From positions 103,002 through 110,593 of the forward strand of contig DDBM01000129.1 of the NCBI GenBank assembly GCA_002333125.1: DNA of 7,592 nt, written 5' to 3'. This stretch comes from Moraxellaceae bacterium UBA2032 (lineage in GTDB: Bacteria > Pseudomonadota > Gammaproteobacteria > Pseudomonadales > Moraxellaceae). This document shows, in pieces, positions 1 to 7,380 of this stretch. A program made the translations under genes and the position numbers. The stretch's first letter is position 1. Every line of letters begins with the position of its first letter. The notes beneath the pieces were generated by a model, which was given only the letters and a program-made list of their open reading frames with translations, had not been told where the DNA came from and ran no database searches.

Positions 1-339
1 TTAACTAGCTCGGAGCGCACTGATTTAGCCGATATTGGCTTAGACCTAGAGCCGATTGAGCAAGTACAGCGTTTAGCGCGTCTAACTGCCGACTGTGGTT
101 TGCATGGTGTGGTATGTTCGGCACAAGAAGCCGCTATTTTACGCCAAGCCCATGCAAAACCATTTGCTTTAGTTACACCCGGTATTCGTCCTGCAGGAAG
201 CAGCAGTGACGACCAAAAGCGTATTATGACTCCCAAACAGGCAGTCGATGTAGGTGTTGACTATATGGTAATCGGTCGTCCTATTACTCAAGCGAAGCAT
301 CCCGTTGAAGCACTACAAGCTATTTTGGCTAGCCTCTAA
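1..339 (+). CDS. pyrF: Orotidine 5'-phosphate decarboxylase, C-terminal part (5' end outside window)
   Basis: PyrF decarboxylates orotidine 5'-monophosphate to UMP, the last step of de novo pyrimidine synthesis, in the cytoplasm. The frame is open from the first base and gives 112 codons, about half of the usual 230-240 residues. Visible family motifs are LTSSERTDL near the left edge, GVVCSAQEA, the phosphate-side loop [17 protein letters not shown], and the C-terminal [11 protein letters not shown], whose Arg contacts the substrate phosphate in the family. The Lys/Asp catalytic cluster would lie upstream of the window. The gene ends in TAA and is followed by a strong intrinsic terminator, so it is probably transcribed apart from the signalling genes to the right. 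The family assignment is very secure. Confidence 0.97.
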   Translation, partial: LTSSERTDLADIGLDLEPIEQVQRLARLTADCGLHGVVCSAQEAAILRQAHAKPFALVTPGIRPAGSSSDDQKRIMTPKQAVDVGVDYMVIGRPITQAKHPVEALQAILASL

Positions 340-359
340 ACAATACTCTAAAACAAAAC

Positions 360-386
360 AGGCAGATAATTAATCTGCCTTTTTTA
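360..386 (+). terminator. Rho-independent terminator of pyrF
   Basis: A perfect 8-bp stem, AGGCAGAT (360-367) paired with ATCTGCCT (373-380), has a 5-base AATTA loop and is followed directly by a run of T. It lies 20 bases after the pyrF stop. This is the classic intrinsic terminator layout and isolates pyrF from the downstream operon. Confidence 0.9.
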
Positions 387-555
387 TTGCTTTTTAAGTG
401 TGCTAAGCGTGGTCAACGTGTTGCATATTAATAATTTTGGCAATGCAGTGGAGTGTAATTCGGTGTTTGAGCTTAGGTTATAAATACATGAACTCAATCA
501 CAAAAAATATAAGATAAACTTGAGGTTAGAGGGAGGAATACACCATTATTAGCAG

Positions 556-584
556 TTGTTATATGATTTTTAGCGTACTGTAAT
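556..584 (+). promoter_or_regulatory. Candidate sigma-70 promoter for the phosphatase operon
   Basis: TTGTTA (556-561, 4 of 6 to the -35 consensus) is separated by 17 bases from TGTAAT (579-584, 5 of 6 to the -10 consensus). It is the best-spaced pair I found in the gap before the response-regulator gene. It would give a leader of roughly 170 bases that contains the small ORF and hairpin described below. In AT-rich DNA such matches arise by chance, so this is a candidate only. Confidence 0.35.
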
Positions 585-588
585 ATTC

Positions 589-615
589 TTGTATAGTGGC
601 TATTTGTATAGTCGC
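589..615 (+). repeat. Tandem 12-base direct repeat TTGTATAGTSGC
   Basis: TTGTATAGTGGC (589-600) and TTGTATAGTCGC (604-615) differ at one base and repeat with a 15-base period. Each copy contains TATAGT, which is also a passable -10 element. They lie at or just after the predicted transcription start of the operon. They could be a regulator binding pair, alternative -10 elements, or chance. Confidence 0.5.
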
Positions 616-658
616 TTTAAATGAGGTGACAGGGCAACAGGCTTAGAGGATTTTTAAA

Positions 659-724
659 ATGGTAGTATTTCAGTTGCTTGGTCAAAATCATGGTAAAGTA
701 AGTCTTCGTTACAAAGCTCTTTAG
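659..724 (+). CDS. Possible 21-aa leader peptide ORF
   Basis: A short ATG ORF of 21 codons plus TAG is preceded by AGAGGA (645-650) at an 8-base spacing, a good ribosome binding site. The peptide begins MVVFQLLGQNHG and ends SLRYKAL. I recognise no family, and there is no run of one amino acid that would mark a classical attenuator peptide. Its stop codon falls inside the 3' arm of the hairpin at 701-733, and the phosphatase start lies 38 bases further on. Translation of this ORF could therefore affect folding of the leader. It may equally be a chance ORF, since 21 codons are too few to judge coding character. Confidence 0.3.
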   Translation: MVVFQLLGQNHGKVSLRYKAL

Positions 725-733
725 TAAAAGACT
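701..733 (+). promoter_or_regulatory. Imperfect leader hairpin upstream of the phosphatase gene
   Basis: AGTCTT (701-706) pairs with AAGACT (728-733). After a 2-base internal loop, TTACAAAG (709-716) can pair with CTTT-A-GTAA (719-727) with one bulged A, leaving a small loop at the tip. The structure ends about 30 bases before the GTG start. A T run follows at 741-745, but 7 bases separate it from the stem, so it is not a standard terminator. It could modulate translation or transcription, but no known riboswitch class is recognised. Confidence 0.45.
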
Positions 734-762
734 ACATTAGTTTTTAAGAAGAGTCAGTTGGA

Positions 763-2004
763 GTGGGGTTATCAGTGGACGAGATAATAAGAGTGACTAA
801 AAATCTGCCGATTTTAATCGTTGATGACTCAACCAGTTATCGTCGCTTGTTAAGTCGTCACCTAAGCAGTTGGAGTAATTATTATACTATTTTAGAGGCA
901 GAAGATGGTATACAAGCACTCGAAATCATTAAAGAAAAGAGTGTAGGGATAGTTATTAGCGATTGGGAAATGCCCAATATGAATGGGCCAGAGTTGTGCC
1001 GCGCCGTTCGTGAAGCCACATCACATTATGTTTATTTTATTTTGGTGACCTCACGAGGGACATCAGACGATATGATTTTGGGTATGGATGCAGGTGCAGA
1101 TGATTTTTTAACAAAGCCGATAAACCAACAAGAATTAAGAATGCGTTTACGGGCAGGTGAACGAATTTTACAACTAGAAGCCCGTTTAGAAGAAAAAAAT
1201 CAAAGTCTAAATAAAGCCTATCAGCTAATTGAGAATGATTTAAAAGCCGCGGCAGAAATGCAAACTTCGTTGTTGCCGCAAGATGAGCTAAATATTCATC
1301 AAATAAAATGTGAGTGGTTTTTTCATCCTTCGTTATTTGTTTCTGGTGATATGCTTAATTTTTTTAGGCTAGACCATGAATATATAGGGTTTTATAGTGT
1401 TGATGTGTCGGGACATGGTGTTAAATCGGCCATGTTGTCGGTGACTTTGAGTCGAGTATTGAGTCATGGTAGCACGAATGGTTTAGTTAAGCGTAAGATG
1501 GTTGACTTTCCTTATTACTGTATTACGCCGCCTGCCGAAGTCGTATCTGAGTTAAATGCTCAATATCAAATGACTGATCACAACACCATTTATTTTACCA
1601 TGGTTTATGGCATATTAAATATTTGGACAGGTGAAGGGAGGCTAACGCGAGCAGGACACCCTCGACCTATTATTGTGCATGCCGATGGTCGAGTGGTTGT
1701 GATTGATGAGGGAGACGTTCCTGTAGGTTTTGCAGTGGAGTCTGCTTATCAAGAGATTCCCTTTTATTTAGAAAAAGGGTCACGTTTGTATTTATATACC
1801 GATGGTATTACGGAATGTGAAAATGTGAATGAAGATCTTTTTGGTGAAGATAAAATGATTTCTTTGCTCAAGGCAGATCATCAACACACGTTAAATCAAA
1901 CCTTAATAAATTTACAAGAAGAATTAACCGATTGGCGCAAGGAGTTGGGCAAGGAAGGATTTGATGATGATGTTTCTATGTTAGCAATTCATTTTGAGGG
2001 GTAA
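763..2004 (+). CDS. Response regulator with PP2C-type (SpoIIE/RsbU) serine phosphatase output
   Basis: A cytoplasmic 413-aa protein predicted to dephosphorylate a phosphoserine STAS antagonist when its receiver is phosphorylated. The receiver (about 15-135) has acidic D21/D22, phospho-acceptor D67 in SDWEMP, T96/S97 and K118 in LTKP, all intact. A charged helical linker (about 136-168) ends in LKAAAEMQTSLLP, the signature that precedes RsbU/SpoIIE catalytic domains. The phosphatase (about 180-412) has metal-ligand candidates D195 (SGDM), D213 (DVSGHG), D347 (YTDGITE) and D401-D403 (DDDVSM), plus AGHP at 297-300. The start is GTG with AAGAAGAG 9 bases upstream. An in-frame GTG at 775 with GGAG 11 bases upstream is an alternative, and a TAA at 745-747 excludes longer starts. 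The closest functional parallel is P. aeruginosa HsbR, which additionally carries a kinase domain; here that domain is a separate gene. Confidence 0.93.
   Translation: MGLSVDEIIRVTKNLPILIVDDSTSYRRLLSRHLSSWSNYYTILEAEDGIQALEIIKEKSVGIVISDWEMPNMNGPELCRAVREATSHYVYFILVTSRGTSDDMILGMDAGADDFLTKPINQQELRMRLRAGERILQLEARLEEKNQSLNKAYQLIENDLKAAAEMQTSLLPQDELNIHQIKCEWFFHPSLFVSGDMLNFFRLDHEYIGFYSVDVSGHGVKSAMLSVTLSRVLSHGSTNGLVKRKMVDFPYYCITPPAEVVSELNAQYQMTDHNTIYFTMVYGILNIWTGEGRLTRAGHPRPIIVHADGRVVVIDEGDVPVGFAVESAYQEIPFYLEKGSRLYLYTDGITECENVNEDLFGEDKMISLLKADHQHTLNQTLINLQEELTDWRKELGKEGFDDDVSMLAIHFEG
1996..2001 (+). promoter_or_regulatory. Ribosome binding site GAGGGG fixing the first STAS start
   Basis: GAGGGG lies in the last codons of the phosphatase gene, 7 bases before ATG 2009. 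This favours ATG 2009 over an upstream in-frame TTG at 1994 and implies close translational linkage with the phosphatase. Confidence 0.8.
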
Positions 2005-2008
2005 CGAT

Positions 2009-2350
2009 ATGACATATATGACAGTAAAATTTGATACAGACATTGCAATTATTGAGCCTACTACTCGGCGTATTGATGCAGCATTTGCAACACAGTTTAG
2101 GGCAGATGTCTTAGAACTTAAAAGAAAGGGCTACCATAAAATGATACTTAATCTATCAAATGTTGATTTTATTGATAGCTCGGGTTTAGGTGTTGTGGTG
2201 TATATTGGTAAAATGATTGGCAAGCGTGAGCATCTTATTTTGTGTGAGATTCATCCCAGCGTATTGAATGTGCTAAAACTGACTAAGATGGAACAAGCAC
2301 TAAGCTTATTTACGACTGAAGCATCAGCAATAGAAGCCTTACAAGATTAA
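2009..2350 (+). CDS. STAS-domain anti-sigma-factor antagonist, copy 1 (RsbV/SpoIIAA/HsbA type)
   Basis: A 113-aa single-domain STAS protein expected to bind an RsbW-type kinase or another target when unphosphorylated and to be inactivated by serine phosphorylation. The hallmark FIDSSGLG motif is present, and S57, directly after the conserved Asp, is the likely phosphorylation site. The C-terminal part with VLNVLKLTKME matches the region where these proteins contact partners. The start ATG lies 4 bases after the phosphatase stop, has an excellent ribosome site, and aligns exactly with the start of the second copy (MTYM versus MEYM). The adjacent phosphatase is its probable activator. Membership of the anti-sigma-antagonist STAS family is secure; the actual partner is inferred. 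Confidence 0.92.
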   Translation: MTYMTVKFDTDIAIIEPTTRRIDAAFATQFRADVLELKRKGYHKMILNLSNVDFIDSSGLGVVVYIGKMIGKREHLILCEIHPSVLNVLKLTKMEQALSLFTTEASAIEALQD

Positions 2351-2370
2351 GTATTAGATGCTATTCTTCG

Positions 2371-2376
2371 TATAAT
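2371..2376 (+). promoter_or_regulatory. Possible internal -10 element between the two STAS genes
   Basis: A perfect TATAAT lies in the 56-base gap between the STAS genes, 31 bases before the second start. No convincing -35 is present at 17-18 bases (TTAAGT is the nearest, 3 of 6), and there is no TG extension. If real, it would let the second STAS gene and the kinase be expressed without the phosphatase. This is weak evidence. Confidence 0.2.
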
Positions 2377-2395
2377 AAAAAATGCGTTTTAAAGC

Positions 2396-2399
2396 GGAG
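2396..2399 (+). promoter_or_regulatory. Ribosome binding site GGAG fixing the GTG start of the second STAS gene
   Basis: GGAG stands 7 bases before GTG 2407. This spacing, and alignment with the first STAS protein, support GTG 2407 over the ATG three codons later at 2416. Confidence 0.7.
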
Positions 2400-2406
2400 C
2401 AAGAGT

Positions 2407-2748
2407 GTGGAATACATGATATTAAAGCAACAAGAACATATAGCGATTGTTGATTTTGCACGAAAACGTATTGATGCGGCTCTTGCTGTCAAATTACGCG
2501 ATGATTTGCAGACATTAATTAGACAAGGTAGTAAAAAAATTGTATTTAACCTGCAACATGTTGAGTTTATAGATAGTTCGGGCTTAGGTGCTTTAGTTTC
2601 GATTATGAAAAGTTTAGGTGGCAATCAAAATATGGCTCTGTGTCAAGTAAAAGAGGCTGTATTAACGGTATTTAAGCTTACGCGTATGGATAAGATTTTT
2701 TTGATTTTACCATCCGAATCCGAAGCACTCACTCGACTTTCATCATAA
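2407..2748 (+). CDS. STAS-domain anti-sigma-factor antagonist, copy 2
   Basis: A second 113-aa STAS protein. It aligns without gaps over its full length with the upstream copy, with 46 of 113 residues identical by hand count, including RIDAA at 21-25, FIDSSGLG at 54-61 and the KLT-M stretch near 90-94. The likely phosphorylated serine is S57. The start codon is GTG. The copies differ most in 67-77 and 95-113, surfaces that could discriminate between partners. A tandem duplication followed by divergence is the simplest origin. Both copies keep the phosphorylatable serine, so neither looks degenerate. With one phosphatase and one kinase nearby, the pair may compete for the same enzymes or serve two outputs; this is inference. 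Confidence 0.92.
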   Translation: MEYMILKQQEHIAIVDFARKRIDAALAVKLRDDLQTLIRQGSKKIVFNLQHVEFIDSSGLGALVSIMKSLGGNQNMALCQVKEAVLTVFKLTRMDKIFLILPSESEALTRLSS

Positions 2749-2808
2749 TGATTTTTGGTTAATTATGTTAGATTGAATCGGGTATATATATTCATAAGGG
2801 TTATATAA

Positions 2809-3258
2809 ATGGCCACAAGCAACCGCAGCATTAGGTTGAGTATTAAGGCAAATCTGTCCAGTGTTGGCATTGTCGGTGCTGTTTTTCGTGCGCTGAGTGC
2901 AGAGTTTGGCTTAAGTGTGGTTGCATGTACCGAGGTTGAGTTAGCCGTGGTAGAAGCAACCACGAATATCGTGAAATATGGTCTGGCTCATCGTCCCGAA
3001 GAAGATATTCATTTCTCGGTGTCTAATGAAGGGTATATTTTAGAAGTGATGATAGAGGACAAGGGAACACCGATGCCGAGTGAGGCTCTTGCTAATGCCG
3101 ATGGTTCGGTATTTGATTATGATGTGGATAATATGGACACATGGCCAATGTCAGGGATGGGGCTGTCTTTAATTAAAGCGGTGATGAATACCGTTGAATA
3201 TCATGCCGACTCTCAAGGAAATATCTTAAGAATGGTTAAAAATACTTTATCCAGTTAA
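2809..3258 (+). CDS. RsbW/SpoIIAB-type serine kinase (anti-sigma factor-like), GHKL ATPase
   Basis: A 149-aa single-domain HATPase, the usual size for anti-sigma serine kinases. The N-box is VELAVVEATTNIVKYG, with E49 as likely general base and N53 as Mg2+ ligand. The G1 box is IEDKGTPM (D84, G86) and the G2 box is MSGMGLSLIK (G115, G117). In this family the protein phosphorylates a STAS antagonist at serine and holds a sigma factor or other client until the unphosphorylated antagonist displaces it. There are no membrane segments. The ATG has AAGGG 8 bases upstream and lies 60 bases after the second STAS stop. No sigma factor gene is in the window, so the client is unknown. The downstream gap (3259-3322) to the convergent kinase gene shows no strong terminator. 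Confidence 0.9.
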   Translation: MATSNRSIRLSIKANLSSVGIVGAVFRALSAEFGLSVVACTEVELAVVEATTNIVKYGLAHRPEEDIHFSVSNEGYILEVMIEDKGTPMPSEALANADGSVFDYDVDNMDTWPMSGMGLSLIKAVMNTVEYHADSQGNILRMVKNTLSS

Positions 3259-3322
3259 TTAGTATTAAGCAGCTCACGTTTAGCGGTCATATTATCCCTC
3301 TAGATTCTAATTAGCCTGTGTC

Positions 3323-6157
3323 TTAAGAATGGTTTTTTTCTAGTACACGATATCGTAGATCTGCAATAAAATTGGCCACAGCTATTTCTAATTCATAAAA
3401 AACTTGCTCAATATCTGTTAAGTCTTTTGCTCGCCCCATATTACTTATTCTTTCTGCTATTTGTTCGATAATAGGACGACCAAAATTAGCAGATTCGCCT
3501 TTTAGTTTATGCGCTACTAAATAAATTTGTTCGGCGTTATGACTAATAACCGCTTGTTTTAATAATGCCATGCGTTCGGGGTTTTCTTTAATAAAAATCT
3601 CGGCAAGTTCATGTACAAAAGAGGGGTCACCGCCCATATTTTCTAAGGCGAGTTCATAGTCAAAACAGATAGGTGGCGTGTCGGAGTTATTAAAATCCAT
3701 AGGAGTATGCTCTATAGGTTTTGAAAATAATTCATGGTTGTTTGGTGGGGTGTGTGCTTGAAGTACACGCGCTATTTCGTTTGCTAATTCCTCGACAGAA
3801 ATGGGCTTACTTACATAACCATCCATGCCAGCCGCCAAAAATTTTTCTTTGTCTCCCTGCATCGCATGAGCTGTCATGGCAATGATGGGCAATTGCTTTT
3901 TGTTTTTTTCTTGATACCACTCACGAATGCGTTGTGTGGCCATAATGCCACCCATTGTGGGCATTTGAATATCCATTAAAATTAAATCATAGCTATGCAT
4001 CATCGCTGCATTTAATGCCTCTAAACCATCTTTGGTTAAGGTGACTTGATGCCCCATTTTATCGAGTAAGCGCATCGCTAAACGTTGATTAATAGTATTG
4101 TCTTCGGCAAGTAAAATATTTAGTTTATGTTGGGGCTTGTTAGTGTTGTATGGTTTTGAGGCAGAGCTATCTTTACTCACTAATGATGTATTCTGATTTA
4201 AAGCACTGCCGCCTAGAGCTTCTAAAATACAATTATATAGCTCGGATTGGTCTATGGGTTTGTTTAAAAAGTCAGCGATGCCCATTTGTCTAAGATTGGC
4301 AGAATCGGGTGGGTTAGCAATAGAGCTGAGCATAATGACGCAGGGTTTACCTAATTTGGTATTTTTTAAAATATCTTGCGCTAAGGTAAAGCCATCATAG
4401 TCGGGCATTTGAGCATCAAGTAACACTAACTTAAATGGCTCACCTTCTAATGCTTGGTCAACTAATTTAATCATGGCATGACGTGCATCATGAACCACAA
4501 ATGGTTTCATTCCAAAACCATATAACATATCGTGCATTAAGCGGCGATTGGTAGGGTTGTCGTCTACTACTAAAACGGCTAACTGATTAATGGACTCTGG
4601 TGTCGCAGGCGTGAGCACTTGTTCTTTGCCTGCTTCCATGGGAATACTAAAGCTAAAACAACTACCTTCATTAATCTGGCTCGTGACAGTCAGTTTACCT
4701 CCCATTAATTCTACTAAATTGGCTGATATTGCTAATCCTAATCCTGTGCCGCCATAACGGCGTGTAATTGAGCTATCGCCTTGAGAAAAAGACTCAAATA
4801 TTTTATCGAGTAAATGACTTTCTATACCAATACCTGTATCTGTCACACTAATTAATAGTTGATGTGAGTGAGAGCTAATTGCTTTTGCTTTAATCGTCAA
4901 GTTAACTTCGCCATAGTCTGTAAACTTGATAGCGTTTCCTAATAAATTAATAATGATTTGCCGTAAGCGGCTCGAATCACAGATTAATAAGCTAGGCACG
5001 TTGTTATGAATGTCACAAATCAGCTCTAAACCTTTTTCTTGTGCGCGTAATGCTAATGGACGCAAGGTGTCTCGTACCAGTTTGCGTAAATTAAAATCAG
5101 TTGGGTCAAGAATGATTTTACCCGCTTCAATTTTAGAAAAGTCCAAGACATCGTTAATGAGTGTTAATAAAGACATGGCCGAAGAGGTGACCATGTCTAA
5201 ATATTCGGTTTGCTCACTGTTAAGTTTGGTGTCTAGGCAGAGTTTGGTCATGCCAATAATACCATTCATTGGCGTGCGAATTTCGTGACTGACGTTAGCT
5301 AAAAAATCACTTTTGGCATTGTTACTGGCTTCGGCGGCTTCTTTAGCTTCTAAAATGGCTAACTCTGCTGCTTTGCGGTCACTAATATTAATCATCGTTC
5401 CTAAAAAACGTGAAGGAGAGCCTTGAGGGTGATGGCTAACAGCTTTGCCATGTATTTGAGTCCATACATAATGGCCTGATTGATGCCGTATTTGAACCTC
5501 TATATCAAGCATCTCGTGTGAGCCATCAACTAAGGCATTTATTTGTGAGTCAAATATCTCAAGGTGTGTAGGATGTACCCATGAACGCCATATATCCATT
5601 GAGGGAGGGGTGGTGCTAGCAGTGAGTCCTAGTAGCGCATACCATTTGTCGCTGTAATAAATGTTATTTTGTGAGGGTTGCCAATCCCATAAGCCGATGT
5701 CAGCATTAGCAACCGCTAATTGTAAACGTTCTTCAGAAATATGTAGTACTTCACCCACGCTAGTTAAAAGCTGCGTCACCGATTCTAAGGTGGCTTCTTT
5801 TTCGTCATAAGTAATGTTAACGCGGCTCGATAGTAAGCTAGCAACTGACTTTAAACTAGAAATAGCATCTTTTTGGGTTTTGAGTTCAATCGCAAGGCGT
5901 GTATTAGCCCAGTTTAATTCTTGCGAGCTAAGTTCTAGGCTACGACTACGTAACGCCAAATCCCGTTCGGCTTGTAAATAAGCATCGTCTACTTGATGTA
6001 AAAAATGACCAAAGTGAGTGAGTAGTTGAGTCATTGGCTCAGAGGTACTGAGACTGATCAACTTAGGAAGTTCGTCGACAATTGCTTGTAATTCTTGTGG
6101 TGTGTCGATGTTAAATAAACGACGTATTTGACGCTTTAACAAGCTAGCTTGAATCAT
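3323..6157 (-). CDS. Hybrid sensor histidine kinase: PAS, HisKA, HATPase, two receivers, HPt
   Basis: A 944-aa soluble-looking kinase with no transmembrane or signal segment. Approximate order: N-terminal helices 1-55; coiled coil 56-105; PAS plus PAC 141-262 (with GLWDW and [12 protein letters not shown]); a second helical linker; HisKA with H291 in SHEIRTPMN; HATPase with N404/N408, D440 (DTGIGI) and GGTGLGL at 469-475; REC1 with D532/D533, D581 and K633; REC2 with E685/D686, D729, T762 and K784; and HPt with H883 in AHKLKGES. All phosphorelay residues are present, so a full His-Asp-His chain is possible. The chosen ATG overlaps the FIST stop as ATGA, typical of translational coupling; an in-frame TTG at 6172 would add 5 residues but has no ribosome site. 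The terminal HPt could pass phosphate to the phosphatase encoded on the other strand. This resembles the NahK role, but orthology is not shown. Confidence 0.93.
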   Translation of the reverse strand: MIQASLLKRQIRRLFNIDTPQELQAIVDELPKLISLSTSEPMTQLLTHFGHFLHQVDDAYLQAERDLALRSRSLELSSQELNWANTRLAIELKTQKDAISSLKSVASLLSSRVNITYDEKEATLESVTQLLTSVGEVLHISEERLQLAVANADIGLWDWQPSQNNIYYSDKWYALLGLTASTTPPSMDIWRSWVHPTHLEIFDSQINALVDGSHEMLDIEVQIRHQSGHYVWTQIHGKAVSHHPQGSPSRFLGTMINISDRKAAELAILEAKEAAEASNNAKSDFLANVSHEIRTPMNGIIGMTKLCLDTKLNSEQTEYLDMVTSSAMSLLTLINDVLDFSKIEAGKIILDPTDFNLRKLVRDTLRPLALRAQEKGLELICDIHNNVPSLLICDSSRLRQIIINLLGNAIKFTDYGEVNLTIKAKAISSHSHQLLISVTDTGIGIESHLLDKIFESFSQGDSSITRRYGGTGLGLAISANLVELMGGKLTVTSQINEGSCFSFSIPMEAGKEQVLTPATPESINQLAVLVVDDNPTNRRLMHDMLYGFGMKPFVVHDARHAMIKLVDQALEGEPFKLVLLDAQMPDYDGFTLAQDILKNTKLGKPCVIMLSSIANPPDSANLRQMGIADFLNKPIDQSELYNCILEALGGSALNQNTSLVSKDSSASKPYNTNKPQHKLNILLAEDNTINQRLAMRLLDKMGHQVTLTKDGLEALNAAMMHSYDLILMDIQMPTMGGIMATQRIREWYQEKNKKQLPIIAMTAHAMQGDKEKFLAAGMDGYVSKPISVEELANEIARVLQAHTPPNNHELFSKPIEHTPMDFNNSDTPPICFDYELALENMGGDPSFVHELAEIFIKENPERMALLKQAVISHNAEQIYLVAHKLKGESANFGRPIIEQIAERISNMGRAKDLTDIEQVFYELEIAVANFIADLRYRVLEKNHS

Positions 6158-7299
6158 TGTTCGCTCAAACAAGTAATAGTCATCGTTTGATTATGTAATT
6201 TACAATCGGTACTATGTGATAGAGGACTGATTTCACCATTTGAGTAAAAGCCAGTTAAGGTGGTTTTGCTTCCAAGTACATTGGCAACCGCATCGACTTC
6301 TTCGTCAACACGTCCACCCATTAACAGTTTCCGTCCGACACAGCTCACTAACAAGCCAAGTGATTTATTAGGACTATTTTGTAAGCTTAGTATCATTTCG
6401 GCCGCTGTTTGCGCACCATCAACTAGAGCATCTGTAGAGGCGTGCATGAGCTGTAAATAACCATTTTCAATTAAATCACCTGCTAAAATTAGGCTACCTT
6501 CCTCTCGATTAATTCCTAAAATAGTACGAATAATACCCACTTCGCTCCCTTCGGCACTTAACATCGAAAAAGGAAATAGTAAACCAGAGGTAGGTAAGTC
6601 GTTGGCATAGTCACCTAAATAACGTTTATAAAGGTCTAGCGCAGGTTTTCCATCTAACTCGTATAAAATATTCCCTTGATAACGCGTAATTTGGCGTGTA
6701 GCGCCAAAACCTTTCCAGCCACCAAAAGAGCTACTTACCAACGATAAATGGTTGCCGTAAAAGCCAATAGCACAAAGCGTATTTTGAGACACGCCTTGAT
6801 TATTTAACACAAATGAGCGCAAAAATTGTCCAGCATCACCTGCCAAGCCGCCGCTAATACCCATATTAGGAGGAGTATGTGCCGCAATACCTTCAATTAG
6901 CGCGCTACCGTTGATGTTTACACCTTGACCAAAAACTAAGATATGTTTAAGTTCTGCACGGGAGGATAGTTGTTGCGCTAATGCTTGTCCTGCAATATAG
7001 CTTTGTTCCATATTGGCTAAGGTGGTGTGCGCAATCATAAAGTCAGGGTGTTCAAAGTGAATAGCCGTAATAACTACGCTATTATCTGTGACGCCTTCAC
7101 CCGAAATCTCACCTGCTGTAGAGCAACCGACCCATTGTGCATCAGGTATGCTGTGTATGAGGGTATTGGCAAAGTCAGCAGATTGAAAGTGTGCTACAGA
7201 AGCAAATACAAGTATTAGTTGTGGGTTTAAGTCACTTAATGGCTTAAGTAGAATAGGGTCAATAGTATGGCTTTTGATAACAACTTGTTTTATGTCCAT
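6154..7299 (-). CDS. FIST N- and C-domain sensory protein (NosP-like candidate)
   Basis: A 381-aa cytoplasmic protein with both FIST domains. The N-terminal part has [12 protein letters not shown] (58-69) and an [10 protein letters not shown] segment (148-157). The C-terminal FIST_C part has [13 protein letters not shown] (318-330) and the hallmark [11 protein letters not shown] (350-360). FIST proteins are ligand-sensing modules usually linked to signal transduction. A heme-binding subset, NosP, senses nitric oxide and controls an adjacent histidine kinase or c-di-GMP enzyme. Here the gene overlaps a hybrid kinase by 4 bases, so the kinase is the likely partner. Several histidines exist (for example H286 in LMHAST), but which, if any, binds heme cannot be told from sequence alone; amino-acid-like ligands remain possible. 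ATG 7299 has AGGA 6 bases upstream. The family call is firm; ligand and NosP equivalence are inferred. Confidence 0.9.
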   Translation of the reverse strand: MDIKQVVIKSHTIDPILLKPLSDLNPQLILVFASVAHFQSADFANTLIHSIPDAQWVGCSTAGEISGEGVTDNSVVITAIHFEHPDFMIAHTTLANMEQSYIAGQALAQQLSSRAELKHILVFGQGVNINGSALIEGIAAHTPPNMGISGGLAGDAGQFLRSFVLNNQGVSQNTLCAIGFYGNHLSLVSSSFGGWKGFGATRQITRYQGNILYELDGKPALDLYKRYLGDYANDLPTSGLLFPFSMLSAEGSEVGIIRTILGINREEGSLILAGDLIENGYLQLMHASTDALVDGAQTAAEMILSLQNSPNKSLGLLVSCVGRKLLMGGRVDEEVDAVANVLGSKTTLTGFYSNGEISPLSHSTDCKLHNQTMTITCLSEQ

Positions 7300-7352
7300 A
7301 CATCTTCCTAAGTTATTGTTATAAGGTTATATATTCTTAATATCATCTTTTG

Positions 7353-7380
7353 AGTCTATCGCGTTTCCTTGCTCTGTCAA
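7353..7380 (-). promoter_or_regulatory. Candidate promoter for the FIST-kinase operon
   Basis: On the minus strand, a perfect TTGACA (7380 down to 7375) is followed after 16 bases by TAGACT (7358 down to 7353, 4 of 6 to the -10 consensus). The predicted start lies near 7346, giving a leader of about 46 bases. The perfect -35 and plausible spacing support it; the mediocre -10 suggests a regulated promoter or a wrong pairing. Confidence 0.4.

Noticed and set aside
530..537. Strong Shine-Dalgarno-like AGGGAGGA in the leader region
   Set aside because: No start codon with an open frame lies 5-12 bases downstream; the nearest ATG (565) is too far away and its frame closes after five codons.
1994..2008. 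TTG start extending the first STAS protein by 5 residues
   Set aside because: ATG 2009 has GAGGGG at 7 bases and aligns exactly with the start of the second STAS copy; the TTG has no comparable ribosome site.
2742..2756. ATCATAATGAT followed by T5 after the second STAS gene as a terminator
   Set aside because: The stem is only about 4 AT-rich pairs and overlaps the stop codon; it is too weak for an intrinsic terminator within what looks like one operon.
2361..2963. Minus-strand ORFs of 87 and 66 codons opposite the second STAS and the RsbW-like genes
   Set aside because: They lie antisense to well-supported genes, have no recognisable domain, and are best explained as shadows of coding sequence on the other strand.
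3256..3313. TAATTAG/CTAATTA inverted repeat between the convergent genes as a bidirectional terminator
   Set aside because: The arms are 7 bases, AT-only apart from one pair, 44 bases apart and without properly placed T runs.
5010..5288. Plus-strand ORF of 92 codons inside the hybrid kinase
   Set aside because: It is antisense to the HisKA and HATPase coding region, has Ser-rich composition typical of a shadow frame, and shows no domain.
6158..6172. TTG start extending the hybrid kinase by 5 residues
   Set aside because: No Shine-Dalgarno sequence precedes it, while ATG 6157 overlaps the FIST stop as ATGA, the normal coupled arrangement.
6260..7218. Plus-strand ORFs of 66 and 63 codons inside the FIST gene
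   Set aside because: They are antisense to the FIST domains, with no ribosome site or motif of note.
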